Positions 44,388 to 53,849 of a DNA stretch of 64,000 nucleotides are shown here, piece by piece. The stretch is from NCBI RefSeq assembly GCF_004382795.1, contig NZ_SMSG01000003.1:533284-597283 (forward strand), read 5' to 3'. The notes beneath the pieces are model-generated. The model was not told where the DNA came from and ran no database searches. It saw only the letters and a program-made list of their open reading frames with translations. Position 1 is the stretch's first letter. Every line of letters starts with the position of its first letter. Position numbers and translations under genes: made by a program. The DNA is from Cumulibacter soli (GTDB lineage: Bacteria > Actinomycetota > Actinomycetes > Mycobacteriales > Antricoccaceae).

Positions 44388-45659
44388 TTAGTCGGTGATG
44401 TTGAACTTCGCGCGCGCTGCCGCAGTGAGGTCGTCGCGCATGTATTTCGGGAACAGGTCCTTCTCCGGCAAGAACTCACCGAGCACCTCGCGCGCGACCA
44501 GGGCCTTGTGTACCTCAGTCGGGCCGTCGGCGAGTCCGATATGGAACGAGTTGATCACCCACTCGGCGAAGGGCATATCGTGCGTGATACCCAATGAGCC
44601 GTGCAGATGTAGTGCACGCGAGGCGATGTTGCGCAGGATCCCCGGCATAACTGCCTTCACGGCCGAGACGTTCTTGCGGATCGCTTTCCAGTCCTTCGCC
44701 TGATCAGCCAACCATGCAGTCTCCAGGACCAATAGTCGGAACTGACGCAGTTCGATCCAACTGTCGGCGATCTGTTCCTGCACCATCTGCTTGGCGCTGA
44801 GCACTTCACCCTTGGTCTCACGGGAGATTACCCGCTCGCACATCAGTTCAAAGGCGCGAGTTGCCTGCGCGATGGTCCGCATCGCGTGATGCATCCGGCC
44901 GCCGCCGAGTCGGGTCTGCGCCACCACGAACGCGTCGCCGCGTCCGCCAAGCATGTTCTCTGCGGGAACCCGAACATCCTTGATTTTCAGGTGTCCATGC
45001 GTGTCATCCGGCTCGCCATAGAAGCCGTAACTTTTGACGATCTCGATACCCGGGGTCTCGGCCGGAATAATGAACATCGACATCCGGCGGTACGGGTTGG
45101 ACTCCTCCGGTTCGGTCACCACCATCATGATGTAGAACGCGGCGTACTCAGCCTCGGACGCGAACCATTTCTCACCGTTGATGACCCATTCATCGCCGTC
45201 CTGGACGGCGGATGTCTTGAATACCAAGGGATCGGCGCCGCCCTGCGGTTCAGTCATCGAGAAACACGAGACAATCTCGTTGTCCAGCAACGGACGGAGG
45301 TAGCGCTCTTTCTGCTCCGTAGTCCCGTAATGCGCGAGAATTTCGGCGTTCCCGGTATCCGGTGCCTGCGTGCCGAACGCGATCGGCCCGAACCGAGCCA
45401 TACCGAACTTCTCGTTCATCAGCGCGAGCTTGACCTGACCGTACCCTTGGCCGCCGAGTTCCGGACCCAAGTGGCAGGCCCACAGGCCGCGTTCCTTCAC
45501 CTTCTCCTGCAGCGGGCGCACTAACTCTTTGAACCGCGGGTCGTGAATGTTGTGCTGGCTCCCGAGCACGTAATCCAGCGGCTGCACCTCCTCGCGAACG
45601 AACTGGTCGATCCAGTCGAGTTCCTTCTGAAACTCAGGCTCGGTGTCGAAACTCCACAT
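44388..45659 (-). CDS. ACAD11-like acyl-CoA dehydrogenase
   Basis: Protein of 423 residues from ATG 45659 (GGAGAG eight bases upstream). Landmarks are CFSMTEPQGGADPLVFKTSA, GEKWFASEAEYAAFYIMMV, YGFYGEPDDTHGHLKIKDV, LGGGRMHHAMRTIAQATRA and LADGPTEVHKALVAREVLGEF. In human ACAD10/11 this domain is fused to an APH-fold kinase and handles 4-hydroxyacyl-CoA; in Pseudomonas the LvaA kinase and LvaC dehydrogenase do this as separate proteins. The APH-fold gene lies just 28 bases upstream, so I infer the split form of the same pair. Last gene of the seven-gene operon. Confidence 0.85.
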   Translation of the reverse strand: MWSFDTEPEFQKELDWIDQFVREEVQPLDYVLGSQHNIHDPRFKELVRPLQEKVKERGLWACHLGPELGGQGYGQVKLALMNEKFGMARFGPIAFGTQAPDTGNAEILAHYGTTEQKERYLRPLLDNEIVSCFSMTEPQGGADPLVFKTSAVQDGDEWVINGEKWFASEAEYAAFYIMMVVTEPEESNPYRRMSMFIIPAETPGIEIVKSYGFYGEPDDTHGHLKIKDVRVPAENMLGGRGDAFVVAQTRLGGGRMHHAMRTIAQATRAFELMCERVISRETKGEVLSAKQMVQEQIADSWIELRQFRLLVLETAWLADQAKDWKAIRKNVSAVKAVMPGILRNIASRALHLHGSLGITHDMPFAEWVINSFHIGLADGPTEVHKALVAREVLGEFLPEKDLFPKYMRDDLTAAARAKFNITD

Positions 45660-45687
45660 AGTTGCTGCTCTCCTTGTTTTCTGGGAT

Positions 45688-46701
45688 TCAGGCGCCGAGG
45701 ACCTCAAGCCCACGGCGAAATAGTTGCGGGACCGAACTAGCCATCACTTCATAGACCGGGTCTACACGTCGTCCGGTGCGATGCAACCGCAGGTTGTAGC
45801 CCGCGATCGACCCGAACCGATATCCGGAGTATGCGGCGTACCAGTCGAAGCTCGGAATTGCCCGACCGGCGTGGGTCTCATATGTGGCGCGAATTCGAGC
45901 CGGGTCAACCTTCAATCGCATACCGGCCTGATGTTCTGGTCCCCAGTACGAGGGGTCGGTCATCATCGACATCCAGCCGACGTCGACTCCGGTGTAGCCG
46001 ATACCCGCGATCTCCCAGTCCACGATCGCGGTCACCGAACCATCGTCGGCAAACAGCACGTTATTGGTTTGAAAGTCACCGTGGAAGATTCCGCGTCGAT
46101 CCGTCGTCGGCTCCTGCGCGATGAGCGCGTCGCGCAATCGAGTGCCGAGATCCAGGAGTTCTGGATCGCCGACCTTGTCGATCAGCCGGAACCAGTACGC
46201 GAGATCATCCTGCAACGGAACGATGTCATCCCACCTTCCGCGCAACGCCGAGTCGTCGACCTGGTGAAGTTTCACCAAGGCACCGATAGCGTTGTCCACC
46301 AGAAGTTCCGTCGACACCTGCGGTGAACCGGCATCGGCCGAGAACATATTCAGCGAGCGACCCGGCATCTTGCGCTGCACCATCGTGTCTGTCTCGAACG
46401 GGCTCTTGTCCTCTGATGCGTGCCAGAGGACCGGCGCGACCGGCACCTCGGTCTGCTCCAGCGCCGTAAGCAGCGGTACTTGATGCAGCACGTCGGTATT
46501 GCCACTGCGTTTGACGCCGGGCGGGGCCAGTCGCACGACCACCTCTTCGAGCGTTACGCCGTCCGCACCTTGGATCGCAAATCCGAAACTCAGACCGGAA
46601 TTTCCCGGCATCGGCCCGAATCCAGCGATTGTCACGTCCGTGCCGTACTGATCGCGCGCCCAGGTGTGCGCGCGATCTTTGAAGTCTTCTGCTTGAGCCA
46701 C
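45688..46701 (-). CDS. APH-fold phosphotransferase (LvaA/ACAD11-kinase-like)
   Basis: Aminoglycoside-phosphotransferase-fold kinase, 337 residues. The Brenner-type motif HGDFQTNNVLF (catalytic Asp and Asn) and VDWEIAGIGYTGVDVGW (DFG-like metal Asp) are clear; the N-lobe carries VVVRLAPPG. Related proteins phosphorylate 4-hydroxyacyl-CoAs so the paired dehydrogenase can remove phosphate. It begins 31 bases after the ABC ATPase gene and is followed by the ACAD11-like gene. An antibiotic-modifying role is possible but less likely given context. Confidence 0.85.
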   Translation of the reverse strand: MAQAEDFKDRAHTWARDQYGTDVTIAGFGPMPGNSGLSFGFAIQGADGVTLEEVVVRLAPPGVKRSGNTDVLHQVPLLTALEQTEVPVAPVLWHASEDKSPFETDTMVQRKMPGRSLNMFSADAGSPQVSTELLVDNAIGALVKLHQVDDSALRGRWDDIVPLQDDLAYWFRLIDKVGDPELLDLGTRLRDALIAQEPTTDRRGIFHGDFQTNNVLFADDGSVTAIVDWEIAGIGYTGVDVGWMSMMTDPSYWGPEHQAGMRLKVDPARIRATYETHAGRAIPSFDWYAAYSGYRFGSIAGYNLRLHRTGRRVDPVYEVMASSVPQLFRRGLEVLGA

Positions 46702-46732
46702 GTCGGGCCGGTCCTCTCCTCGTTCGGGTCGA

Positions 46733-48253
46733 CTAGTGCACAGCCGCGAACATAATGCGTTCCTGGGTTGCGTCTTCGATCCGGAACTCGGCGGCGATAC
46801 GTCCGGCGCGCGCGACGAGGACCCGGTCCGATAACGCCATGATCTCAGGTAGATATGACGAAATCACCACCACGGCCGCACCGGAATCAGCAATCTCGCG
46901 GATCAACGTGTGAATTTCGTCGATCGCGCCGACGTCCACACCACGCGTCGGCTCATCAAAGATCACCAGGTCTTTGTCGTGAGTCAGGGATTTCGCCAGG
47001 ACGACCTTCTGCTGGTTACCTCCGGACAGTTCGACGACCTTCGCATCGGCGCTGGTCCCGCGAATCCGGAAGCGCTCAATGAACCGTGCAGCCACGCTCT
47101 GCCGTTGCCGACTGCTGGCCAGAAATGCCGCGCGCCGAGCCGTCGACAGGTGACCGAGGAAGATGTTCGCGCTGACCGACATCGTCTCGAAGAAGCCATT
47201 GACCTTGCGGTCCTCGGTTATGTAGACGATTCCGTCGCGAACTGCCTGCCGAGGCACCCGGTAACGGACTTCCTTACCGCGTAGGTAGATCTTTCCCCCG
47301 TTGAGCCGGTTACGCTTCAGCGCCCCAGCCACGATGAGCGCGGTCTCCGAGCGACCCGAGCCCACTAGTCCGGCAATTCCGACGATCTCGCCGGCCCTGG
47401 CTGAGAACGACATGTTCTTGACCACGGCGCCCATCGTGAGGTTCTCGACCCGTAGCACGGTTTCGCCGGGCTCACGTATCGTCGCCGATTCCACCCTCCG
47501 GGCCTCGATCGGCCGTCCGACCATGAGTTCCACGATCTGTTCTCGATCAAGTTCGCTGGCCGGACGCGTTGCCTGCAGCACGCCGTCGCGCAATACGGTG
47601 ATGCGGTCAGCGATCTGCAGCGATTCCTCCAACGCATGCGAGACGAAGATGATCGCCACGCCGAACTCTTTGAGGCGCTGAATCGCGCCGAACAGTTGCT
47701 CTTTCTCCTCAGGCGTCAGCGACGCGGTCGGTTCGTCGAAGATCACCACCTTGGCGTCGCGAGACATCGCCCGGACGATTTCCACCATCTGACGCTGCGC
47801 CCCGGTCAAGGTGGACACGTAGGCGGTAGCGGGGACGTGAAAGTTCAGCCGTTGCAGCTGCTGCCGCGCGTTGATGTTCACCTTGCGCATCCGGGCGATG
47901 AGTGGTTCATCGCCGAGCTCCAGGTTCTGCGCCACCGTCATCGTCGGCACTAAGGAGGTCTCTTGGTACACCATGCTGATGCCGTCACGCAGCGCCTCGC
48001 TGGGATGGGTGTAGGTCCGTGTGGCACCCGATAGTTCCATCGAGCCCTCATCGGGATTGACCGCGCCGGCGATGATCTTGCACAGTGTCGATTTGCCCGC
48101 ACCGTTCTCGCCGAGTAACGCGTGTACCTCCCCGGCGCGTACGTCGAAGTCGACAGACGTCAGCGCCGCGTTGCCGCCGTACAGCTTCGTGACTCCGGCC
48201 AGCCGAAGCACGGCATCGGCGCTGCCGTCGGTAGCGGGTTTCATCTCAGACAT
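46733..48253 (-). CDS. sugar-type ABC transporter ATPase (RbsA-like)
   Basis: Tandem ABC ATPase of 506 residues. The N-terminal half has GENGAGKSTLCKIIAG, the signature LTGAQRQMVEI and VVIFDEPTASLTPEE. The C-terminal half has the degenerate Walker A (GLVGSGRSETA), LSGGNQQKVVLAKSLTHDKD and DLVIFDEPTRGVDVGA. This is the RbsA/MglA/XylG layout. It energises the two ribose-type permeases of the operon. The ATG shares one base with the stop of the SMP-30 gene (TGATG). Confidence 0.9.
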   Translation of the reverse strand: MSEMKPATDGSADAVLRLAGVTKLYGGNAALTSVDFDVRAGEVHALLGENGAGKSTLCKIIAGAVNPDEGSMELSGATRTYTHPSEALRDGISMVYQETSLVPTMTVAQNLELGDEPLIARMRKVNINARQQLQRLNFHVPATAYVSTLTGAQRQMVEIVRAMSRDAKVVIFDEPTASLTPEEKEQLFGAIQRLKEFGVAIIFVSHALEESLQIADRITVLRDGVLQATRPASELDREQIVELMVGRPIEARRVESATIREPGETVLRVENLTMGAVVKNMSFSARAGEIVGIAGLVGSGRSETALIVAGALKRNRLNGGKIYLRGKEVRYRVPRQAVRDGIVYITEDRKVNGFFETMSVSANIFLGHLSTARRAAFLASSRQRQSVAARFIERFRIRGTSADAKVVELSGGNQQKVVLAKSLTHDKDLVIFDEPTRGVDVGAIDEIHTLIREIADSGAAVVVISSYLPEIMALSDRVLVARAGRIAAEFRIEDATQERIMFAAVH

Positions 48254-49353
48254 CAGCTGATCATCCTGCTTTCCATGTCGATCGCGCCCACGAGCAACTC
48301 GCTGGTGCCATAGCAGGCCAGTACGAGCCGATCGGCCACCGCGCACGACGCGGTAATCCCGTGCCGTACGCCGCCGGCGCGCGAATGCGCGCTGAGTCGA
48401 ACATCCCCAGCGGCATCAAGCACAGCAACCAGGCCGTACGAGCGAGATGGCGCCCAAGGTTTGACTTCACCGAGGTGGACGGCGCCGCCAAGTTGGAATG
48501 GTGCCCGGATCGAACCGGTTTTGCGGAACGCAGGGGTAACCCAGTCGTCCATCGGAATCTCGTTCATCATCCGAGTGCGGTACTCGTCCTCCCGCAAGAC
48601 GAACTCGACCAATTGGGTCCGAGCGGCAAACATCGTCAACAACAATTCACCGTCGCCGCCGGTATGAATCCGCGCCGGGTAGCCCGGCAGTCGCTCGCGC
48701 AGTACCCCCGTACGTCCGGAGCCCAGATCGTAGGTACACACACGATGCCGCCACGACTCGGTAAAGAGCAGGGTGCCGTCTGCCGCTACGCATAAGCCGT
48801 ACGCCCACGCTAGTCCGTCGGCCAAGGTGCGCACTGACCCGTCTTCTTGTACTTCCAGCAGCGCTCCCGAGGCGCCCTTGGTCATCAGATCGCGCGGCCA
48901 GTCGTGCCAGGTCCCTTCGGCGGCGTACGACGTCGCAAAAATTCGACCGTCCAACTCCACGACTGCCGACAGCCGGTGGGCACGTTCGTCGAGGCTGAGG
49001 GTCGATACGGCGCCGGACTCGATGTCCACGCGCACCAACCCGTGGCCGTCCACGCACGCGAGCAGGCCAGGAGAGGTGACATGGATCCCGGTGACGAGAC
49101 CTGGCAGTTCAGCCACGACGCGGCGCGAATGGTCGCCGATATCAATCGCCTCGATCTGATGCCCGGCCGCGACCAGCACTACCTCATCACGGTAGTGCAC
49201 GACGTCCTGCGGATCGTGCGTGGCGATTGCCTCAGTGAGTTCGTCGAGCTGATCATTGGGTGCAAACGCTCCGTCCATCGCCGGCACAGCACGATCCGGC
49301 GCCGAACTCGGTCGCAAGAATTCCTTAACCCCTGCCCACCAACGACTACCCAT
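48253..49353 (-). CDS. SMP-30/gluconolactonase-like protein
   Basis: Six-bladed beta-propeller protein of 366 residues. Repeating blades such as WAYGLCVAADGTLLFTESWR and YPARIHTGGDGELLLTM, ending with GITASCAVADRLVLACYGTS, fit the SMP-30/strictosidine-synthase-like clan, in which metal-bound propellers hydrolyse lactones and esters. There is no signal peptide, so it is cytosolic. It overlaps by eight bases the permease-SMP-30 fusion gene and is followed by the ATPase. A GGAGG lies eight bases before ATG 49353; a longer open frame reaches 49455. Confidence 0.8.
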   Translation of the reverse strand: MGSRWWAGVKEFLRPSSAPDRAVPAMDGAFAPNDQLDELTEAIATHDPQDVVHYRDEVVLVAAGHQIEAIDIGDHSRRVVAELPGLVTGIHVTSPGLLACVDGHGLVRVDIESGAVSTLSLDERAHRLSAVVELDGRIFATSYAAEGTWHDWPRDLMTKGASGALLEVQEDGSVRTLADGLAWAYGLCVAADGTLLFTESWRHRVCTYDLGSGRTGVLRERLPGYPARIHTGGDGELLLTMFAARTQLVEFVLREDEYRTRMMNEIPMDDWVTPAFRKTGSIRAPFQLGGAVHLGEVKPWAPSRSYGLVAVLDAAGDVRLSAHSRAGGVRHGITASCAVADRLVLACYGTSELLVGAIDMESRMIS

Positions 49354-51496
49354 TACGTGCACCTCCGCCGTCTTGCGCCAAGGCCTGCACCGGGTCGGTT
49401 CTAGTCGCCGCGTCGGGCAGCGTGTAGCGGCCCATCCGGTTGTTGACCAGCCCACCGAGGTACAGGTAGCCGTCCTTTTCTCGCATTGAGGTGATCAGCG
49501 CGTGATTCATCTGCGTCTCGTCCCACAACGATTCGAGCACCTCACCGGTCTCCGACACCCGGACCACGCAGGAGGTGTTCATATTTGCGATGAGCCATTC
49601 ATCCTGTGGGATTTCCTTGAGCATGCGACGCCGGAATCCAGCGTCCTGCAACGCGAGGTCAAACGTGGGGGTTCGCATTCCGGCGAAGGCCAGCCAGTAC
49701 TCGCCATTACCGGCACGGTTGATGTTGTCCGGCAGTCCCGGAAGGTTTTCCAGGAACGGTTCGAGTGTTCCCTCCTTCTCGCCGGCGATCCACAATCGGT
49801 CAACCCGCGAGAGGATCGTCGAGCAAATCAGCACCGATTGACCATCGTGCGCCACGCACACCCCATTAGGGAAGGACATGTTCTTGATGATCGTGGAGGT
49901 TTTTCCGGTCGCCGGGTCGAAGACCATCACCCGCCCATTCGGACGCGCTTCCATCACGTCAAAGTTGTATTCGATGCCGTCGAAACGGGTACTGGCGTCG
50001 CTGTAGTAGATCTTGCCGTCCGGTGCGATATCGAGGTCATCGGCGAGTCGGATCGCCGAGGTATCGCGTAACGCGAACGGATTGCGATCGGTCTGCGTTG
50101 ATACCGCAGTCGCATTACCGTCCTGATCGATCGAATAGACGCCCATACCGCCGACGCACACCACCAGATTCTTATCGGCGTCCCACGCGAGTCCGAGCGG
50201 CAGCCCACCGACACGGCAGAACACCTCGCCGTGATCGAGATCGTCAGGTTCAAATCGCCAGATCCACCCTCGGCGGTCACCGCAATAGATGCGTCCTTGT
50301 TCGTCCAGAATCACGTCCTCCGGCCCGTCGAGTTGGCCGAGGCCGATCGGGCGTGCGTCGGTCAGCTTCCGGTTCGGTTTCCACACGCTGCCCTCGGCAT
50401 TGATGTTCTCCAGGGGGCCCAGCTTCAGCGATGACGGCACCAGGAAGATCTTCTGGATGACCTTGCCGCGGTTCTTGCCATACTTGATGTCGAAGGCCGC
50501 GAAGAGCAGCAGCGCGATGGCCAGTACGACGTTATAGGCGTTCGCGTCGAACCCTTGGACGAGCAAGCCTTGGTAAATGAACGCCACGATCGTGGCACCG
50601 AGCAGCGCCTTGATCGCAGTCCCGCGTCCGCCGTACAGGTTAATGCCACCAATAATGACGGCCGTCAACGCGACGAACTCGTACCCGGCACCAGTCGTTT
50701 GCGAAGAACTACTAAGTCGCGTGGCGACCAAGAAACCGGCGAAACCTGACAAGAGTCCTGACAGCACATAGGTCTGGACCCCGAGCCGGCTGAGTTTCAT
50801 GCCGGCTCGTCTGGCCGCGGTGCGCGAGGACCCCATCGCGATGATCTGCCACCCGAAACGAGTGCGAGTGATGATGATCTGGGCGACCACGACCGAGACC
50901 AGCAAGATGAACAGCGCCGGCGGCAGGAACAGCAGTCGACCCACCGTCATCTGTTCCCAGATGAAGTCCGTATGGCTCGACATCGCCACCTTCGGTGAGT
51001 ATTCATTGTCGAGGTACGTCGCGATGCTGCGGAACAGCAGCAAAGTCACCAAGGTGGTGATGAACGGACGAGTACGCAGCACGCTGATGATGACGCCGTT
51101 GAATAGGCCCATCAACGAGCCCAGCACCAATGTCGCGACCAACACCACCAGCGTCGGCCATTGATGGATCTTAAACAGGATCACCGCGACCGCGTTGGTG
51201 ACGGCGTAGATGCCTCCGACGCTCAGATCGATGCCACCGCCGCTGATGACGATCGTCATCGCTAGCGCCAGGAACCCATACTCGGCGAGGGTCTGCGAGA
51301 CCGTGACGAGATTGCTGGCATTGGTGAACGACGGCGTCGTCACCGCGAAGTACACGATCACGGCGATCAGCAGGATCACCGGCGCGATCGCATCCATCCA
51401 GCGTTTGCCAAGCAACTCTGCCAGCGATCGTTGCACCGAAAATCGGCTGCTGAATCCGCGATTCGACAGCGAATAACCATCTACCTGACGCACCAT
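49346..51496 (-). CDS. ABC sugar permease fused to SMP-30/strictosidine-synthase-like domain
   Basis: Fusion protein of 716 residues. Residues 1-345 are a ribose-type permease: about nine to ten helices, SGGGIDLSVGGIYAVTNA and GGINLYGGRGTAIKALLGA are the RbsC/BPD_transp_2 hallmarks. Residues 375-705 form a beta-propeller with LDGPEDVILDEQGRIYCGDR, LPLGLAWDADKNLVVCV, MSFPNGVCVAHDGQSVLI and LPGLPDNINRAGNGEYWLAF, typical of strictosidine-synthase-like/arylesterase proteins. The permease C-terminus is cytosolic, so the propeller would sit at the channel exit. The open frame is continuous, without a frameshift. Confidence 0.88.
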   Translation of the reverse strand: MVRQVDGYSLSNRGFSSRFSVQRSLAELLGKRWMDAIAPVILLIAVIVYFAVTTPSFTNASNLVTVSQTLAEYGFLALAMTIVISGGGIDLSVGGIYAVTNAVAVILFKIHQWPTLVVLVATLVLGSLMGLFNGVIISVLRTRPFITTLVTLLLFRSIATYLDNEYSPKVAMSSHTDFIWEQMTVGRLLFLPPALFILLVSVVVAQIIITRTRFGWQIIAMGSSRTAARRAGMKLSRLGVQTYVLSGLLSGFAGFLVATRLSSSSQTTGAGYEFVALTAVIIGGINLYGGRGTAIKALLGATIVAFIYQGLLVQGFDANAYNVVLAIALLLFAAFDIKYGKNRGKVIQKIFLVPSSLKLGPLENINAEGSVWKPNRKLTDARPIGLGQLDGPEDVILDEQGRIYCGDRRGWIWRFEPDDLDHGEVFCRVGGLPLGLAWDADKNLVVCVGGMGVYSIDQDGNATAVSTQTDRNPFALRDTSAIRLADDLDIAPDGKIYYSDASTRFDGIEYNFDVMEARPNGRVMVFDPATGKTSTIIKNMSFPNGVCVAHDGQSVLICSTILSRVDRLWIAGEKEGTLEPFLENLPGLPDNINRAGNGEYWLAFAGMRTPTFDLALQDAGFRRRMLKEIPQDEWLIANMNTSCVVRVSETGEVLESLWDETQMNHALITSMREKDGYLYLGGLVNNRMGRYTLPDAATRTDPVQALAQDGGGARNG

Positions 51497-51523
51497 GAGA
51501 AGTCTCCCTTCGCTGGTCGGCGG

Positions 51524-52618
51524 CTAGACGGAATCGCCGGTATAGCAGGAACCTTGGGATTCGTGCAGGTTCGTCTCATCGATGACGGTGTACTTCGCGA
51601 ATACCGCGTTCTTGGTGGTTCCCGCGGGGATGCCGCTCTCCAGGAAGTACTGCACCATCGCCACGATGGTCGGGCCGTAGGACATCACGCCGTAGTCGAC
51701 CGCCGCGGTCATCGTGCCCGCCTCGATAGCGTCACACGCGACGATCGAGGCGTCACTGGTGTAGACGCCTACCTCACCGGCGAGCCCGGCCTGATCGACC
51801 GCGTTAGCGGCACCGATCATCATCGAGTCCCACGCACCGATGAACCCACAAAGGTTGTCCTGTTGCTGGAGCACCGTGGTGGCGATGTTGAAGGCTTTGG
51901 TGGGGTCGTACTGACCGGCCTGTTCGGAGACCACGTTCATGCCTTCGGCCTCGAACACCGCCTTCCACGCGTCAACTGCCTGCACTGATAACCCATCGCT
52001 GGACCAGCCCTGGATGATCGCGATGTCTTTCTTGCCCTTGGCAGCGCAGTCAGCGGACATCCGTTCGGCCAATGCGGTTTGCGCCGGACCGAAATTACCG
52101 CCGACGAACGCATCGGACTGCGCCACCGAGGCCAGGTTGATCACGATCACGTAGATCCCTTTTGCCTGAGCGTCTTTGATTAGGTTCGCCGCGTTGGTCA
52201 GGTCCTGGTTGTGCAGAATCAACACGTCGGGATCGTCATTGATCAGGGTCTGTGCGTTCTGTACCAGCTTCTGCGGATCGGCCTGAGCATCGTTGTAGGT
52301 GAACTCGATGCCGAGTTGCTCGAACGAGTCGATGAACGTATTGCGCCAGACGTCCTGCAGCGGGAATCCCGAGGCGCCCGCAGCGTAGGCCACCTTCTTT
52401 CCCTTGAGGGTCTCGTGCACGTAATCGGCCACCTCATCGGGGTTTGCCGTATCCGGTAATCCCCCGCCCTCAGCGACATCGGCTACCGAGGTCGGCGCTG
52501 GCCCGGTCGACGTACAGGCGCCGAGCAGGAGCGTGGCCACGGCGATCAGGCAGATGAGAACACGGCGTACGCCGGTCTTCGGCGGGCTGGCCTGCGTGGC
52601 CTGCTGATTTCGAAACAT
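51524..52618 (-). CDS. sugar-type periplasmic-binding lipoprotein
   Basis: Peripla_BP_4-type substrate-binding protein of 364 residues. The leader has a basic start, hydrophobic VLICLIAVATLLLGAC and lipobox Cys35. The mature domain contains VAYAAGASGFPLQDVWRNT, DPDVLILHNQDLTNAANLIK, GIYVIVINL and GFIGAWDSMMIGAANAV, the layout of ribose/galactose-type receptors. It is encoded between the two permease genes. Gene order and family place it as receptor for the importer; ligand not readable. Confidence 0.88.
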   Translation of the reverse strand: MFRNQQATQASPPKTGVRRVLICLIAVATLLLGACTSTGPAPTSVADVAEGGGLPDTANPDEVADYVHETLKGKKVAYAAGASGFPLQDVWRNTFIDSFEQLGIEFTYNDAQADPQKLVQNAQTLINDDPDVLILHNQDLTNAANLIKDAQAKGIYVIVINLASVAQSDAFVGGNFGPAQTALAERMSADCAAKGKKDIAIIQGWSSDGLSVQAVDAWKAVFEAEGMNVVSEQAGQYDPTKAFNIATTVLQQQDNLCGFIGAWDSMMIGAANAVDQAGLAGEVGVYTSDASIVACDAIEAGTMTAAVDYGVMSYGPTIVAMVQYFLESGIPAGTTKNAVFAKYTVIDETNLHESQGSCYTGDSV

Positions 52619-52631
52619 GAAAGACCTCCTG

Positions 52632-53651
52632 CTACAGCTCGCCGACGCGAGCGGTCTCCTCGTTGGGCGGATGCAACCAGCGATCGACGACGAGCGCGGC
52701 CAGAATGATGATCGACTTGGCGATGGATTGCTGCACGGTGTCGAAGTTCAGCAATGTCATCCCGTTGACGATGAGCCCGATGAACAACGTGGCGGCTACG
52801 ACGCCGGCGATACTGCCGCGGCCCCCAGCGAAACTCACTCCGCCGATGACCACGATCGCGAGGACGTCGTACAGCTGCGAGCCAGTGCTCAACGCGCGGG
52901 TGTCGAAGGTTCCGGCGCCGCCGGTAATGATCAGACCGGCAATCAGACCCATAAACGCCGACACGACGTAGGTCAGCACGGTCAGCCGACGGGTCGGCGC
53001 ACCGGTGAGCGCCGCGGCCGCCGGATTGTCACCCATGGCGTAGATCCAGCGCCCAACGACCGTCTTCACCGCGAACCAGAGGCACACCGCTGCCAGCACC
53101 ACCCACAGGATGGTGGAGACCGGTATGCCAAGCACTCGGCTCTGGCCGATGAAAGACACGATGGACGCCTCATCGGAAAAACTGAAGGACACCGAACCAT
53201 CGAACACGAACAGCCGCATTGCCCCGAGGTAGAGCAACGAGGTCGCCAACGTTACGAAGATGGCGGGTATCTCGACGTACGCCACGAGCAATCCATTGAT
53301 CGCCCCCATCGCCAACGCTGCGAGGATCGCGACGATGATCGCGAGGATCTCCGGCGAGCCGTCGCTCATCATCTTCGCGATCAGCTGTGCGGTGACTCCG
53401 TAGATCGCGATGATGCTGAGGTCAAGTCCACGGCCGATGACGACGACGGCCTGCCCGAGCGCCAAGACGCCCAGGCCGGAGACGGTGAGCGCGATGCTGA
53501 CCAGGTTTCCCGAGGTGGCGAATCCGTCGACGAAGATCGCGAGTGCGACGGCCAGGACAATGACCAGGCCACCGACGAGCACACCCTGGTCGAGGTCGGC
53601 GACGCGCTTACGGTCGCGTCGCTCGGTGGACACCGATTGATCGACGGTCAT
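52632..53651 (-). CDS. sugar-type ABC transporter permease (RbsC-like)
   Basis: Permease of 339 residues from ATG 53651, with AAGGG six bases upstream; the longer open frame to 53846 covers the promoter region. Hallmarks are VIGRGLDLSIIAIYGV, YAMGDNPAAAALTGAPTRR and IGGVSFAGGRGSIAGVVAATL. About eight to ten helices are predicted. First gene of the operon that runs to 44388. A candidate TetR operator ends 18 bases upstream of the start. Confidence 0.9.
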   Translation of the reverse strand: MTVDQSVSTERRDRKRVADLDQGVLVGGLVIVLAVALAIFVDGFATSGNLVSIALTVSGLGVLALGQAVVVIGRGLDLSIIAIYGVTAQLIAKMMSDGSPEILAIIVAILAALAMGAINGLLVAYVEIPAIFVTLATSLLYLGAMRLFVFDGSVSFSFSDEASIVSFIGQSRVLGIPVSTILWVVLAAVCLWFAVKTVVGRWIYAMGDNPAAAALTGAPTRRLTVLTYVVSAFMGLIAGLIITGGAGTFDTRALSTGSQLYDVLAIVVIGGVSFAGGRGSIAGVVAATLFIGLIVNGMTLLNFDTVQQSIAKSIIILAALVVDRWLHPPNEETARVGEL

Positions 53652-53669
53652 GAGCAACCCTTCGATAGG

Positions 53670-53687
53670 TACCGACTGATCGGTATG
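53670..53687. promoter_or_regulatory. TetR operator candidate, permease side
   Basis: TACCGACTGATCGGTATG contains a perfect inverted repeat TACCGA-CTGA-TCGGTA. A near-copy at 53850 differs at three positions, which is strong support for a shared regulator. Confidence 0.7.
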
Positions 53688-53849
53688 CCGCACATAGTGG
53701 AGCGCCAGCGGCAGACTTGTCAAGGTACGCAGACGGCACTCCAAATGAATGGACAGACTATTGCCGATTCGATTGATCGCCACTATGTCGGCTATCGAGG
53801 ACTGTTGACTTCTCCAATCGCAACGACGATCATCCCTAACGAGCACGCA

